5,964 bases of DNA from Ardenticatenaceae bacterium (GTDB lineage Bacteria > Chloroflexota > Anaerolineae > Promineifilales > Promineifilaceae), in the NCBI GenBank assembly GCA_020634315.1, contig JACKBV010000065.1, positions 1 through 5,964 on the forward strand, read 5' to 3'. Numbering within the stretch: the first letter of the stretch is position 1; the number at the start of each line of letters is the position of its first letter. Of this stretch, positions 1 through 5,678 are shown one piece after another. A program made the translations under genes and the position numbers. The notes beneath the pieces are model-generated. The model searched no databases. It was not told where the DNA came from and saw only the letters and a list, made by a program, of their open reading frames with translations.

Positions 1-46
1 ATGAAGTCTCCCTTGTCTCTAATCACGAGCAGGGTACACGATCATG

Positions 47-120
47 ACCTGTTGGCGCAAGCCTCGGATCGAGACGTCTGCCAGTCAACATGGTAGGCAA
101 GTACGCCAATCTTGTCAGGT
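47..120. repeat. Nested inverted repeat, possible structured RNA
   Basis: ACCTG (47-51) pairs with CAGGT (116-120), and directly inside it TTGGCG (52-57) pairs with CGCCAA (104-109), leaving a six-base bulge on the 3' side. Further in, GCC (61-63) can pair with GGC (96-98), or alternatively CTCG (63-66) pairs with CGAG (70-73) around a GAT loop. Eleven outer base pairs over 74 bases could be a folded leader or small RNA, or chance. I do not recognise a known riboswitch class. Confidence 0.25.
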
Positions 121-223
121 GATTTCTGTCATGAGAAAAATGGGCAAAAGTCAGTAGTCAGGGCATTGGATGCTGGTTTTATCATGGAGAATGCACCCCC
201 TCGCCTGAAGCACAGGATTACAG

Positions 224-264
224 GACATATGTCATATAGAAATCACTGACAGTAATACTTGTCA
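224..264. promoter_or_regulatory. Candidate operator dyads before gdhA
   Basis: GACATATGTC (224-233) is a perfect 10-bp palindrome. TGACA (247-251) and TGTCA (260-264) form a second dyad with an 8-base spacer that overlaps the candidate -35 hexamer at 259-264. A transcription factor bound here would control the promoter. No named regulator consensus fits well; the spacing matches neither CRP (TGTGA-N6-TCACA) nor NtcA (GTA-N8-TAC). Confidence 0.25.
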
Positions 265-287
265 TCTGCCAGTGAATCTTGCATACT
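259..287 (+). promoter_or_regulatory. Candidate sigma70-type promoter for gdhA
   Basis: TTGTCA (259-264, five of six to consensus) is separated by 17 bases from CATACT (282-287, four of six). An alternative is an extended -10, TGT plus TAAAAT, at 293-301 without a clear -35. Either would start a transcript at or just before the hairpin at 308-344, giving a leader of roughly 80-95 bases ahead of the gdhA start codon. Confidence 0.4.
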
Positions 288-307
288 GTGAGTGTTAAAA
301 TGCTTAA

Positions 308-350
308 AGAAGGGGGCGCATGCACAATGTGTATGCGCTCTTCTGTTTTT
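308..350 (+). terminator. Terminator-like hairpin in the gdhA leader
   Basis: GCGCATGCA (316-324) pairs with TGTATGCGC (330-338) over nine base pairs with one G-T wobble and a five-base loop. After a small internal loop (GGG opposite T), AGAAG (308-312) pairs with CTTCT (340-344). Five T residues follow at 346-350. This is the architecture of a rho-independent terminator. It lies 38 bases before the gdhA ATG, so it either ends an upstream transcript or acts as an attenuator of gdhA. It also covers the upstream in-frame ATG at 320, making that start unlikely. Confidence 0.6.
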
Positions 351-373
351 GTCCCAATATTTCTTACAGAATC

Positions 374-380
374 GGAGTGA
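374..380 (+). promoter_or_regulatory. Ribosome binding site deciding the gdhA start
   Basis: GGAGTGA ends eight bases before the ATG at 389. The alternative in-frame ATG at 320 has a G-rich run only three bases ahead of it, inside the hairpin stem, so 389 is preferred. Confidence 0.6.
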
Positions 381-388
381 AACTTTTC

Positions 389-1639
389 ATGAAAGAAAAT
401 TTAAATCCCTTTGCAATTGCGCAAGCACAGCTTGACGAAGCCGCTGAAGTATTAGGGCTTGACCCGGATATGCATGCCTTTTTACGGCAGCCGCAGCGGG
501 AATTTCATTTCACCATTCCCGTTAAAATGGATGATGGCACGACCAAGACGTTCCAAGGTTTTCGTGTCCAATACAGTGATGCTCGTGGCCCGGCGAAAGG
601 TGGTATTCGTTTCCACCCGGATGAAACAATCGACACCGTACGCGCTTTATCAGCGTGGATGACATGGAAAACGGCCGTTGCCGACATCCCCTTGGGAGGT
701 GGCAAAGGTGGCGTCATCTGCAACCCACGCGAAATGTCGGTTGGCGAGTTAGAACGTCTCAGCCGTGGTTACATGCGCTGCATCGCCCGTTACGTTGGCC
801 TCTTCCAAGATTCACCGGCACCCGATGTCAACACCAACCCCCAAATCATGGCCTGGATGCTCGATGAATATGAAACGATCATGGGGCATCGCGAACCCGG
901 CGTCATCACCGGCAAGCCACAGCCATTAGGCGGTTCGGCCGGTCGTGGCCCAGCCACCGCTTTGGGTGGCATGTTCACCATTCGTGAAGCAGCCAAACTG
1001 TTGAACATCAACCTGAACGGGGCAACCGCCGCGATTCAAGGGTTTGGCAATGTCGGCTCATTTGCGCACAAGCTGGCACAGGAAATGTTTGGCATTAAAG
1101 TCGTCGCTGTCAGCGATGAATTCGGTGGCATCTACAGTGCCGATGGCCTGGATTACAATTTTGTCTCCAACCATCTGGCACAAACGGGCAAGATTCCGAA
1201 CTGCCCCGGCACAGAGCCAATCTCCAATCAAGACCTGCTGGAGCTGAACGTAGACATCCTCATCCCGGCAGCCATTGAAAACCAACTGACATCCGTCAAT
1301 GCGGACAATATCAAGGCAAGAATCATTGCCGAGTTGGCAAATGGCCCGACAACACCAGAAGCCGACGATGTTTTCGAGCGCAAAGGCATTTACGTCATCC
1401 CCGATTTCCTCTGCAATGCAGGCGGTGTGACGGTGTCCTACTTTGAAATGGTGCAAAATGCGTACCAATTCTACTGGACCGAAGAGATGGTCAATCAACG
1501 TCTCGACGAGAAAATGACCAACGCTTTCCATGCCGTGCATAAGATGACACAAGACAAAAATGTGTACACACGTGTGGCGGCTTATCTGGTCGCCGTGAAC
1601 CGGGTGGCTGAAGCAGTACGCCTGCGCGGCTGGGTATAA
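389..1639 (+). CDS. gdhA: Glutamate dehydrogenase, NAD(P)-dependent
   Basis: Catalyses the reversible oxidative deamination of L-glutamate to 2-oxoglutarate and ammonia in the cytoplasm, linking nitrogen assimilation to the TCA cycle. The 416-residue product has the length of the small hexameric class. The start at 389 gives the family-typical N-terminus (LNPF, then AQAQLDEAAEVLGLDP); an in-frame ATG at 320 would add 23 atypical residues. Visible motifs: substrate-site lysine in GPAKGGIRFHP (Lys70), Lys94 in WKTA, the catalytic signature PLGGGKGG with Lys106, Asp146 in APDVNT, GSAGRGPAT (182-190), the Rossmann fingerprint GFGNVG (218-223), and the C-terminal CNAGGVTVSYFE segment (342-353). 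Asp243 in VSDEFGG, after the second Rossmann strand, suggests NAD preference, but that is an inference. FEMVQN replaces the common FEWVQN. The gene is monocistronic, between a leader hairpin and a strong terminator. It carries one AACGGCCGTT palindrome (670-679), read as Thr-Ala-Val. Confidence 0.97.
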   Translation: MKENLNPFAIAQAQLDEAAEVLGLDPDMHAFLRQPQREFHFTIPVKMDDGTTKTFQGFRVQYSDARGPAKGGIRFHPDETIDTVRALSAWMTWKTAVADIPLGGGKGGVICNPREMSVGELERLSRGYMRCIARYVGLFQDSPAPDVNTNPQIMAWMLDEYETIMGHREPGVITGKPQPLGGSAGRGPATALGGMFTIREAAKLLNINLNGATAAIQGFGNVGSFAHKLAQEMFGIKVVAVSDEFGGIYSADGLDYNFVSNHLAQTGKIPNCPGTEPISNQDLLELNVDILIPAAIENQLTSVNADNIKARIIAELANGPTTPEADDVFERKGIYVIPDFLCNAGGVTVSYFEMVQNAYQFYWTEEMVNQRLDEKMTNAFHAVHKMTQDKNVYTRVAAYLVAVNRVAEAVRLRGWV

Positions 1640-1657
1640 TCCCTCTGTAAATCACGC

Positions 1658-1698
1658 AAAAACAGGTCTGGCAAGGCGCTTGCCAGACCTGTTTTTTT
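1658..1698 (+). terminator. Intrinsic terminator of gdhA
   Basis: CAGGTCTGGCAAG (1663-1675) pairs perfectly with CTTGCCAGACCTG (1679-1691) around a three-base GCG loop, and the flanking A-run (1658-1662) can extend the stem into the seven-T tract (1692-1698). It begins 18 bases after the gdhA stop. The A-run makes it potentially bidirectional. Confidence 0.95.
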
Positions 1699-1699
1699 A

Positions 1700-1728
1700 T
1701 TGCAAAAATAGAACATTCGTGCTATAAT
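1700..1728 (+). promoter_or_regulatory. Extended -10 promoter upstream of ssb
   Basis: TTGCAA (1700-1705), a 17-base spacer, then a perfect TATAAT (1723-1728) preceded by TG plus one base (1720-1722). It directly abuts the gdhA terminator. The expected start near 1735 would give ssb a leader of about 235 bases that includes the palindromic element at 1832-1892. A TTGACA at 1740-1745 has no properly spaced partner. Confidence 0.75.
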
Positions 1729-1831
1729 TTACGTTGAAATTGACAGCGGAAACAGGTTTTTTTGGTGGGGGAAATATGGTACTATTACACACATCGTGCA
1801 CAAACTACGCCGTAACATACGTGTTCCGAAC

Positions 1832-1892
1832 TTGTCATTCCCGCCTTCGCGGGAATCCAGAAAATGGATGTCTGCTTTTGCAGGCATGACAA
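1832..1892. repeat. Palindromic intergenic element with dRS3-like core
   Basis: Two 28-base arms (1832-1859 and 1865-1892) are imperfect inverted copies, with 19 of 28 positions matching, joined by GAAAA. The ends are perfect inverted repeats, TTGTCAT and ATGACAA, and ATCCA/TGGAT closes the centre. The left arm holds ATTCCCGC-CTTC-GCGGGAAT (1837-1856), which fits the dRS3 consensus ATTCCC-N8-GGGAAT described from Neisseria; similar words occur as dispersed elements in many genomes. It looks like a small non-coding mobile or REP-like element, with the right arm decayed. It lies in the untranslated leader of ssb, where its RNA would fold into one or two hairpins. Confidence 0.6.
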
Positions 1893-1897
1893 CAATG

Positions 1898-1914
1898 TTC
1901 GTTACTTTCGTTAC
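1898..1914. repeat. Tandem TTCGTTAC repeat before ssb
   Basis: Two exact copies of the 8-mer TTCGTTAC (1898-1905 and 1907-1914) have starts 9 bases apart, and the second runs into the candidate -35 hexamer of the ssb-proximal promoter. The GTTAC word recurs in the direct repeats at 5660-5678. It could be a protein-binding site or a remnant at the edge of the palindromic element. Confidence 0.35.
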
Positions 1915-1939
1915 AATGTACTAACATTCTGGCTACTTA
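1911..1939 (+). promoter_or_regulatory. Second, ssb-proximal promoter candidate
   Basis: TTACAA (1911-1916) and TACTTA (1934-1939) are exactly 17 bases apart. Transcription from here would give ssb a short leader of about 25 bases. Both hexamers deviate from consensus, so this is weaker than the promoter at 1700-1728. Confidence 0.4.
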
Positions 1940-1957
1940 TGACACAGCATGTAATTT

Positions 1958-1963
1958 AAGGAG
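1958..1963 (+). promoter_or_regulatory. Ribosome binding site of ssb
   Basis: AAGGAG lies six bases before the ATG at 1970, close to ideal spacing and fixing the start. Confidence 0.85.
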
Positions 1964-1969
1964 AGGGTT

Positions 1970-2398
1970 ATGTATCAAAAAATTATTCTTGTAGGAAATC
2001 TGGGACGTGACCCGGAAATGCGGTATATGCCAGATGGAACGGCCGTTACCAGCTTCAGCATGGCAACCAATCGCCGCTGGACAGATCGTGCCTCAGGGCA
2101 ACCAGTGGACGAGACAACCTGGTTCCGCGTCAGCGTCTGGGGACGCCAGGCAGAAACAGCCAACCAATATCTCAGCCGTGGACGTAAAGTCCTCGTCGAA
2201 GGCGTCCTTGTTCCCGACCGGGCAACCGGTGGCCCCAAACTGTTCACCCGTCAGGATGGCACCGTTGGCTCATCGTTTGAAGTTCGCGCCGAAAGCATTC
2301 GCTTCATCGGCGGACGGGAAGATGGCGGCAGCTTTGGCGGTGATGATTATGAAGATATGGGTGGCCCAGCCCACGAAGAGGACGACATCCCCTTTTAA
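1970..2398 (+). CDS. ssb: Single-stranded DNA-binding protein SSB
   Basis: Binds and protects single-stranded DNA during replication, recombination and repair, and recruits partner enzymes through its C-terminal tip. The 142-residue product has the usual OB-fold over about residues 1-112: MYQKIILVGNLGRDPEMRY at the start, the FSMATNRRW strand, TTWFRVSVWGR with Trp51 and Trp57 as probable base-stacking residues, and GRKVLVEG. A short Gly/Asp-rich linker (about 114-132) leads to the acidic tip EEDDIPF, the canonical partner-docking peptide. It is shorter than the 178-residue E. coli protein mainly because of the linker. The gene stands alone here, with its own promoter and terminator, and is not flanked by rpsF and rpsR, so the genome may hold another ssb. 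One AACGGCCGTT palindrome (2038-2047) encodes Thr24-Ala-Val. Confidence 0.97.
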   Translation: MYQKIILVGNLGRDPEMRYMPDGTAVTSFSMATNRRWTDRASGQPVDETTWFRVSVWGRQAETANQYLSRGRKVLVEGVLVPDRATGGPKLFTRQDGTVGSSFEVRAESIRFIGGREDGGSFGGDDYEDMGGPAHEEDDIPF

Positions 2399-2427
2399 GC
2401 AGCACGGTTTTGACAATCAGCAAATAG

Positions 2428-2464
2428 ACAGCGAGTGATGAAATTCACTCGCTGTTTTTGTTTT
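2428..2464 (+). terminator. Intrinsic terminator of ssb
   Basis: ACAGCGAGTGA (2428-2438) pairs perfectly with TCACTCGCTGT (2445-2455) around a six-base TGAAAT loop, followed by a T-rich tract (TTTTTGTTTT). The tract runs into the stop codon of the convergent regulator gene (2463-2465). On the minus strand the hairpin is followed by only CTATTTG, so it is at best a weak terminator for the regulator. Confidence 0.92.
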
Positions 2465-5400
2465 ATGCCTGGATGAGATCATCATCCAGATCGGCCAGGG
2501 TCAGCGATGGCGCAGCAGGTGGTGGATCGTCTAGTTGTGCCAATACGTGCTGCGCTCGTTCGCGCACTACCGCCTCGGCCATAGGATGCTCAAACGCCAA
2601 ACGGGCAACGGCCGTTGCCCGCAGCACATCTCCCTCAGCCAACCACAACGCCGCCGCCGTCGGCAGCATATAAACTTGCAATGCCGGAGCCTGGATAGCC
2701 GCTGCCAACTTATAGGCGGGGCGCAAATAGCGCCATGCCTGCGTGTATTTTTGTTGGGCCAAGGCCCATGCAGCCAGGGCATGCTGATCTAACGCTTCGC
2801 CAAAGCGGTCGCCAATGGCGCGGCGAATCGCCAGCGACTCTTCGTACAGCGCTTGCGCCTGCTCCCATTGCTGACGCGCACAAGCAATATCGCCTAAATT
2901 TTTGAGCGCAACGGCCGTTCCGCGCTGCTCCCCCAATTCACGAAAAATCGCCAAACTTTGCTGCCCCGACTGCCATGCCGCTTCATATTGGGCCTGCTTT
3001 TTCGCCAACACACACAAATTAACCAGAAACGAAGCCTGCACCCACCGATCTTGCAGCGCCTGCCCGATGGCTAAGCCTTCGACATAAAACTGCCGCGCCT
3101 GCTCATAATCCCCACGAGCATTACAGACACTGCCCAGCAAATTCAGCGGCTTCACGCGCCCGCGCTGATTGCCCAACTGCGTGTATTGGGCAATGCTGGT
3201 GCGCAAATAAGGGCGGGCGTCATCGTAATGTCCCAGCGAGGTCAACACAAACCCGATGTTGCTGTTCGCGGCCGCCTGCCCATCCAAATCACCCAGATCG
3301 GTGAAAAGCGCCAGACTATCACGCGCATGAATTTCTGCCGCCGCGCTCTCCCCCAGCGAATTGCGTGCCAAAGCGAGGTTGGTCAGCATCATCGCTCGTT
3401 CTGCCGGATACGCGCCCGCCGCCAACAAGGACAGGCTTTCCTGCAACAGTTCTTTAGCCCGCAGATTGGTGCCCATGATGTAGTTAAAGCGGCCTTGATG
3501 TGCTTGCAAACAGGCACGCAAATAATCGGAAACGGCCGTTAAATCGACCAACGCCTGCTGCAACACCTGCTCACCTTCGCGGAAACGGCCGCGTATTTCC
3601 CAATAACTACACATCCCACGCAGCGCCATAGCAAGCACATCCGTCTGCTGCTGCGCCACCGCCCACTGCCAGGCGGCCATCAAATTATCAAACTCCTGCC
3701 CAACCCGATGAATGACTTCCATTTCACCAAAATCAAGCCCTTGTTCTTGCTGCCGCAGCCACTGCGCATAAAAGCGGGCGTGATGCTGCTGCACCGCATC
3801 ATCATGCTGCTGCTCTTGCGCAAACTGGCGCATCAGTTCATGCAAACGATAACGGCCGTCTACACCGCGCTGCACCAGCGATTTATCCACCAGCCGCGAC
3901 AACACACGTCGATCCGCGCCAGCGATGGCAGCAGCAGCAACGGCCGTAAACCCACCGGCAAACACCGCCAATCGCGCCAGCGCCTGGCGTTCCTCGTCCG
4001 CCAACAATTGCCAGGAATGGGTAAACACAGCACGCAAACTGCGGTGCCGCTCTGGCAAATTGCGCCAATGGGCAGCCAAAAAGTCGAGATTACGCCTGAT
4101 TTCGGCCGCAACTTCGTCACAAGAAAGGGTACGCGCCCAGGCGGCGGCCAATTCAATCGCCAACGGCATCCCTTGCAGCAAGCGGCAAATGGTCACCACC
4201 GCCTCAAGCTCCGCCTGCAAAGCAAAGCGAAGATTGACGCGACGAGCACGCTGCGCGAAAAGCTGCACAGCACTATAAGCAATCGCGTCAGCAACGCCCG
4301 CTTCTGCCGGATAAGGAAGACCGCGCAGGTCAAACACCCATTCTTCATAAAGATTGAGGCTTTCGCGCGAAGTGACGAGCAGCTTCAAATGGGGCGCTTG
4401 TTCGAGCAAAGTCACAAGCCAGCCGGTATGCGGCACCAGGTGCTCGACATTATCGAGCAGCAGCAGCATGTGTTTGGGGCGCAAAAAGTTGAGCAGCTGC
4501 TGCGCAGGCGGGGCGCTGCCGCTAAAGGAGAAGGCCAACGCCGCCGCAACGGCCGAAACGAGCGGGTTGATTTCCGTCGCCACAGCCTGGGCTGCCGCCA
4601 GAGAAACGAGATAGACGCCATCGGGGAAATGGGGCAGTTGGGCAACGGCCGTTTCCAGCCCCAAGCGCGTCTTGCCCATGCCTCCCGGCCCAACAATGGT
4701 TAACAAGCGGCAAGTCGGGTCTGCCAACAGCGTCTGCAACTGCGCCAGCTCCTCCTCGCGCCCAATAAACGGCGTAGTCGCCGCCGGGATATTGTGCAAA
4801 GGGGCAGGCGGCACAGCCACCGCCGCGTCTTTTGCCGCTGGCTGCTTGGCCGCCATGCCAGCTTGCGGCGGCGTCATTCGGTCATCGCGAATGGCCTCGT
4901 AGAGCGCCACCGTCTCGGCGGCCGGTTCAACGCCGAACTCCTCCGCCAAAATGCGGCGGCAAGTTTCAAATTGCGCCAGCGCCTTGCTGCGCTGCCCATG
5001 CGCCGCCAGCAGCCGCATCAACTGTTGATGCGCCCGTTCCAACCAGGGATCAAGCGTCAAGGCGCGGCGTGCATGGTGAATGCCGTCGTCATAGGCTTGG
5101 GTGGCATAGGCATGGTCGGCCAATTGCGCCAGGGCATCTAGCAAGCTCTGGCGCAGCCGCTCGCGCTCTAGCAGCACCCAATCTGTAAAAACCGGGGCAT
5201 CGGCAATGTGAAAATCATCCAGGAAATCGCCGCGATAGAGGGCGACCGCTTGCTGCAAATTGTCGTAGTTGTACGCGCCGCCGTGCGTGCTCAGCAGGCG
5301 CGAAAATTGGGTGACATCGATGACATGGGAAACGGCCGTATTAAAAGCAAGGGTATGTCGTGTCACAGTCAGGTAAGCGGCAACTGCTTTGCGCAGGCGC

Positions 5401-5609
5401 GTCAGGGTCATGCGCAAATTGGCGCGTGCCGCTTCTTCGGGCATATCGCTCCACAAAAGCGCGGCCAGCGCCGCCCGCGAATGGGGCTGCTGCGTAACAG
5501 CCAGGTAAATCAGCAATGCCTGGGTTTTGTGCGTGCTGAGGGATAACGGCCGTTCCCCCTGCCGCAGCACCACTTTACCCAATAACGAAACATGTAACGG
5601 TTCGCTCAT
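2463..5609 (-). CDS. AfsR/SARP-type regulator: BTAD, NB-ARC ATPase, TPRs
   Basis: A 1048-residue signal-integrating transcription factor of the STAND ATPase class. Domains, numbered from the ATG at 5609: an OmpR-type winged helix (about 5-92, opening LHVSLLG), a bacterial transcriptional activation domain (about 96-241, ending RILAEEFGVEPAAETVALYE), an Ala/Pro-rich linker (about 244-274), and an NB-ARC domain with Walker A GPGGMGKT (307-314), Walker B LLLLDN (382-387), TSRE sensor motif (413-416), GMPLA (480-484) and RYRLHEL near 587-592. At least six TPR-like repeats of about 40 residues follow (about 740-965). In this family ATP binding and an unknown ligand sensed by the repeats gate DNA binding; the ligand here is unknown. 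The frame extends to a GTG at 5642, but the ATG at 5609 matches the family start and may be leaderless. It is convergent with ssb and divergent from the small gene at 5733. It holds eight exact ACGGCCGT copies. Family confident, target unknown. Confidence 0.94.
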   Translation of the reverse strand: MSEPLHVSLLGKVVLRQGERPLSLSTHKTQALLIYLAVTQQPHSRAALAALLWSDMPEEAARANLRMTLTRLRKAVAAYLTVTRHTLAFNTAVSHVIDVTQFSRLLSTHGGAYNYDNLQQAVALYRGDFLDDFHIADAPVFTDWVLLERERLRQSLLDALAQLADHAYATQAYDDGIHHARRALTLDPWLERAHQQLMRLLAAHGQRSKALAQFETCRRILAEEFGVEPAAETVALYEAIRDDRMTPPQAGMAAKQPAAKDAAVAVPPAPLHNIPAATTPFIGREEELAQLQTLLADPTCRLLTIVGPGGMGKTRLGLETAVAQLPHFPDGVYLVSLAAAQAVATEINPLVSAVAAALAFSFSGSAPPAQQLLNFLRPKHMLLLLDNVEHLVPHTGWLVTLLEQAPHLKLLVTSRESLNLYEEWVFDLRGLPYPAEAGVADAIAYSAVQLFAQRARRVNLRFALQAELEAVVTICRLLQGMPLAIELAAAWARTLSCDEVAAEIRRNLDFLAAHWRNLPERHRSLRAVFTHSWQLLADEERQALARLAVFAGGFTAVAAAAIAGADRRVLSRLVDKSLVQRGVDGRYRLHELMRQFAQEQQHDDAVQQHHARFYAQWLRQQEQGLDFGEMEVIHRVGQEFDNLMAAWQWAVAQQQTDVLAMALRGMCSYWEIRGRFREGEQVLQQALVDLTAVSDYLRACLQAHQGRFNYIMGTNLRAKELLQESLSLLAAGAYPAERAMMLTNLALARNSLGESAAAEIHARDSLALFTDLGDLDGQAAANSNIGFVLTSLGHYDDARPYLRTSIAQYTQLGNQRGRVKPLNLLGSVCNARGDYEQARQFYVEGLAIGQALQDRWVQASFLVNLCVLAKKQAQYEAAWQSGQQSLAIFRELGEQRGTAVALKNLGDIACARQQWEQAQALYEESLAIRRAIGDRFGEALDQHALAAWALAQQKYTQAWRYLRPAYKLAAAIQAPALQVYMLPTAAALWLAEGDVLRATAVARLAFEHPMAEAVVRERAQHVLAQLDDPPPAAPSLTLADLDDDLIQA

Positions 5610-5615
5610 GATGCC

Positions 5616-5621
5616 ATTGTA
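5616..5621 (-). promoter_or_regulatory. -10 element of the regulator gene, possibly leaderless
   Basis: On the minus strand TACAAT lies six bases ahead of the ATG at 5609, and no Shine-Dalgarno-like sequence precedes that ATG. This spacing would place the transcription start at or next to the A of the ATG. The -35 region (about 5638-5644, TGTGAC or GTGTGA on the minus strand) is poor, as expected for an activator-dependent promoter. Confidence 0.38.
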
Positions 5622-5659
5622 GACCATTCGGGATGAAGTCACACCCTGTCGGCCATGTT

Positions 5660-5678
5660 GTTACGATGCAGTTACGAT
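5660..5678. repeat. Two GTTACGAT direct repeats, 11-bp period
   Basis: GTTACGAT occurs exactly at 5660-5667 and 5671-5678, with starts 11 bp apart, one helical turn. SARP/AfsR-type winged-helix activators are known to bind tandem short direct repeats of this period near -35 regions. The pair lies between the divergent regulator and small gene. It overlaps the weak -35 of the rightward promoter and sits about 39 bp upstream of the leftward -10. Autoregulation is an inference. Confidence 0.5.

Larger units (their letters stand above)
1..388. other. Non-coding region upstream of gdhA
   Basis: No convincing coding sequence is visible on either strand. A 31-codon frame from base 1 ends at 96 but has no visible ribosome binding site or recognisable product. 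The stretch holds a nested inverted repeat (47-120), scattered TGTCA/TGACA words (113, 128, 230, 247, 260), a promoter-like pair (259-287) and a terminator-like hairpin (308-350). The long gap and the hairpin fit either the 3' untranslated tail of a gene lying before the window, a small RNA, or an attenuated leader for glutamate dehydrogenase. The sequence alone does not decide between these. Confidence 0.6.

Noticed and set aside
1..96. A 31-codon frame beginning with ATG at base 1
   Set aside because: No ribosome binding site can be seen, the product is not recognisable, and it runs through the inverted repeat at 47-120.
320..388. Upstream in-frame ATG extending gdhA by 23 residues
   Set aside because: It lies inside the terminator-like hairpin, has poorly spaced G-rich sequence before it, and adds residues unlike the family N-terminus; ATG 389 has GGAGTGA and the typical start.
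1058..1552. Open frame of 164 codons on the minus strand inside gdhA
   Set aside because: It lies opposite a confidently identified enzyme, has no recognisable domain and is best explained as a by-product of the codon bias of gdhA.
1740..1745. Perfect TTGACA as a -35 element
   Set aside because: No -10-like hexamer lies 15-19 bases downstream; the nearest A/T-rich words are 29 or more bases away.
1776..1889. A 37-codon frame with GGGGGA just upstream
   Set aside because: About half of it is the palindromic element, composition is not protein-like, and the spacing of the G-run is too short. A leader peptide cannot be fully excluded.
2007..2438. Open frame of 143 codons overlapping ssb in another frame
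   Set aside because: The ssb frame has full family motifs and an ideal ribosome binding site; the overlapping frame shows none.
3708..4703. Open frame of 331 codons on the plus strand within the regulator gene
   Set aside because: The minus-strand frame here encodes the intact NB-ARC domain with Walker A, Walker B and GMPLA motifs; the plus-strand product is basic, low in motifs and unrecognisable.
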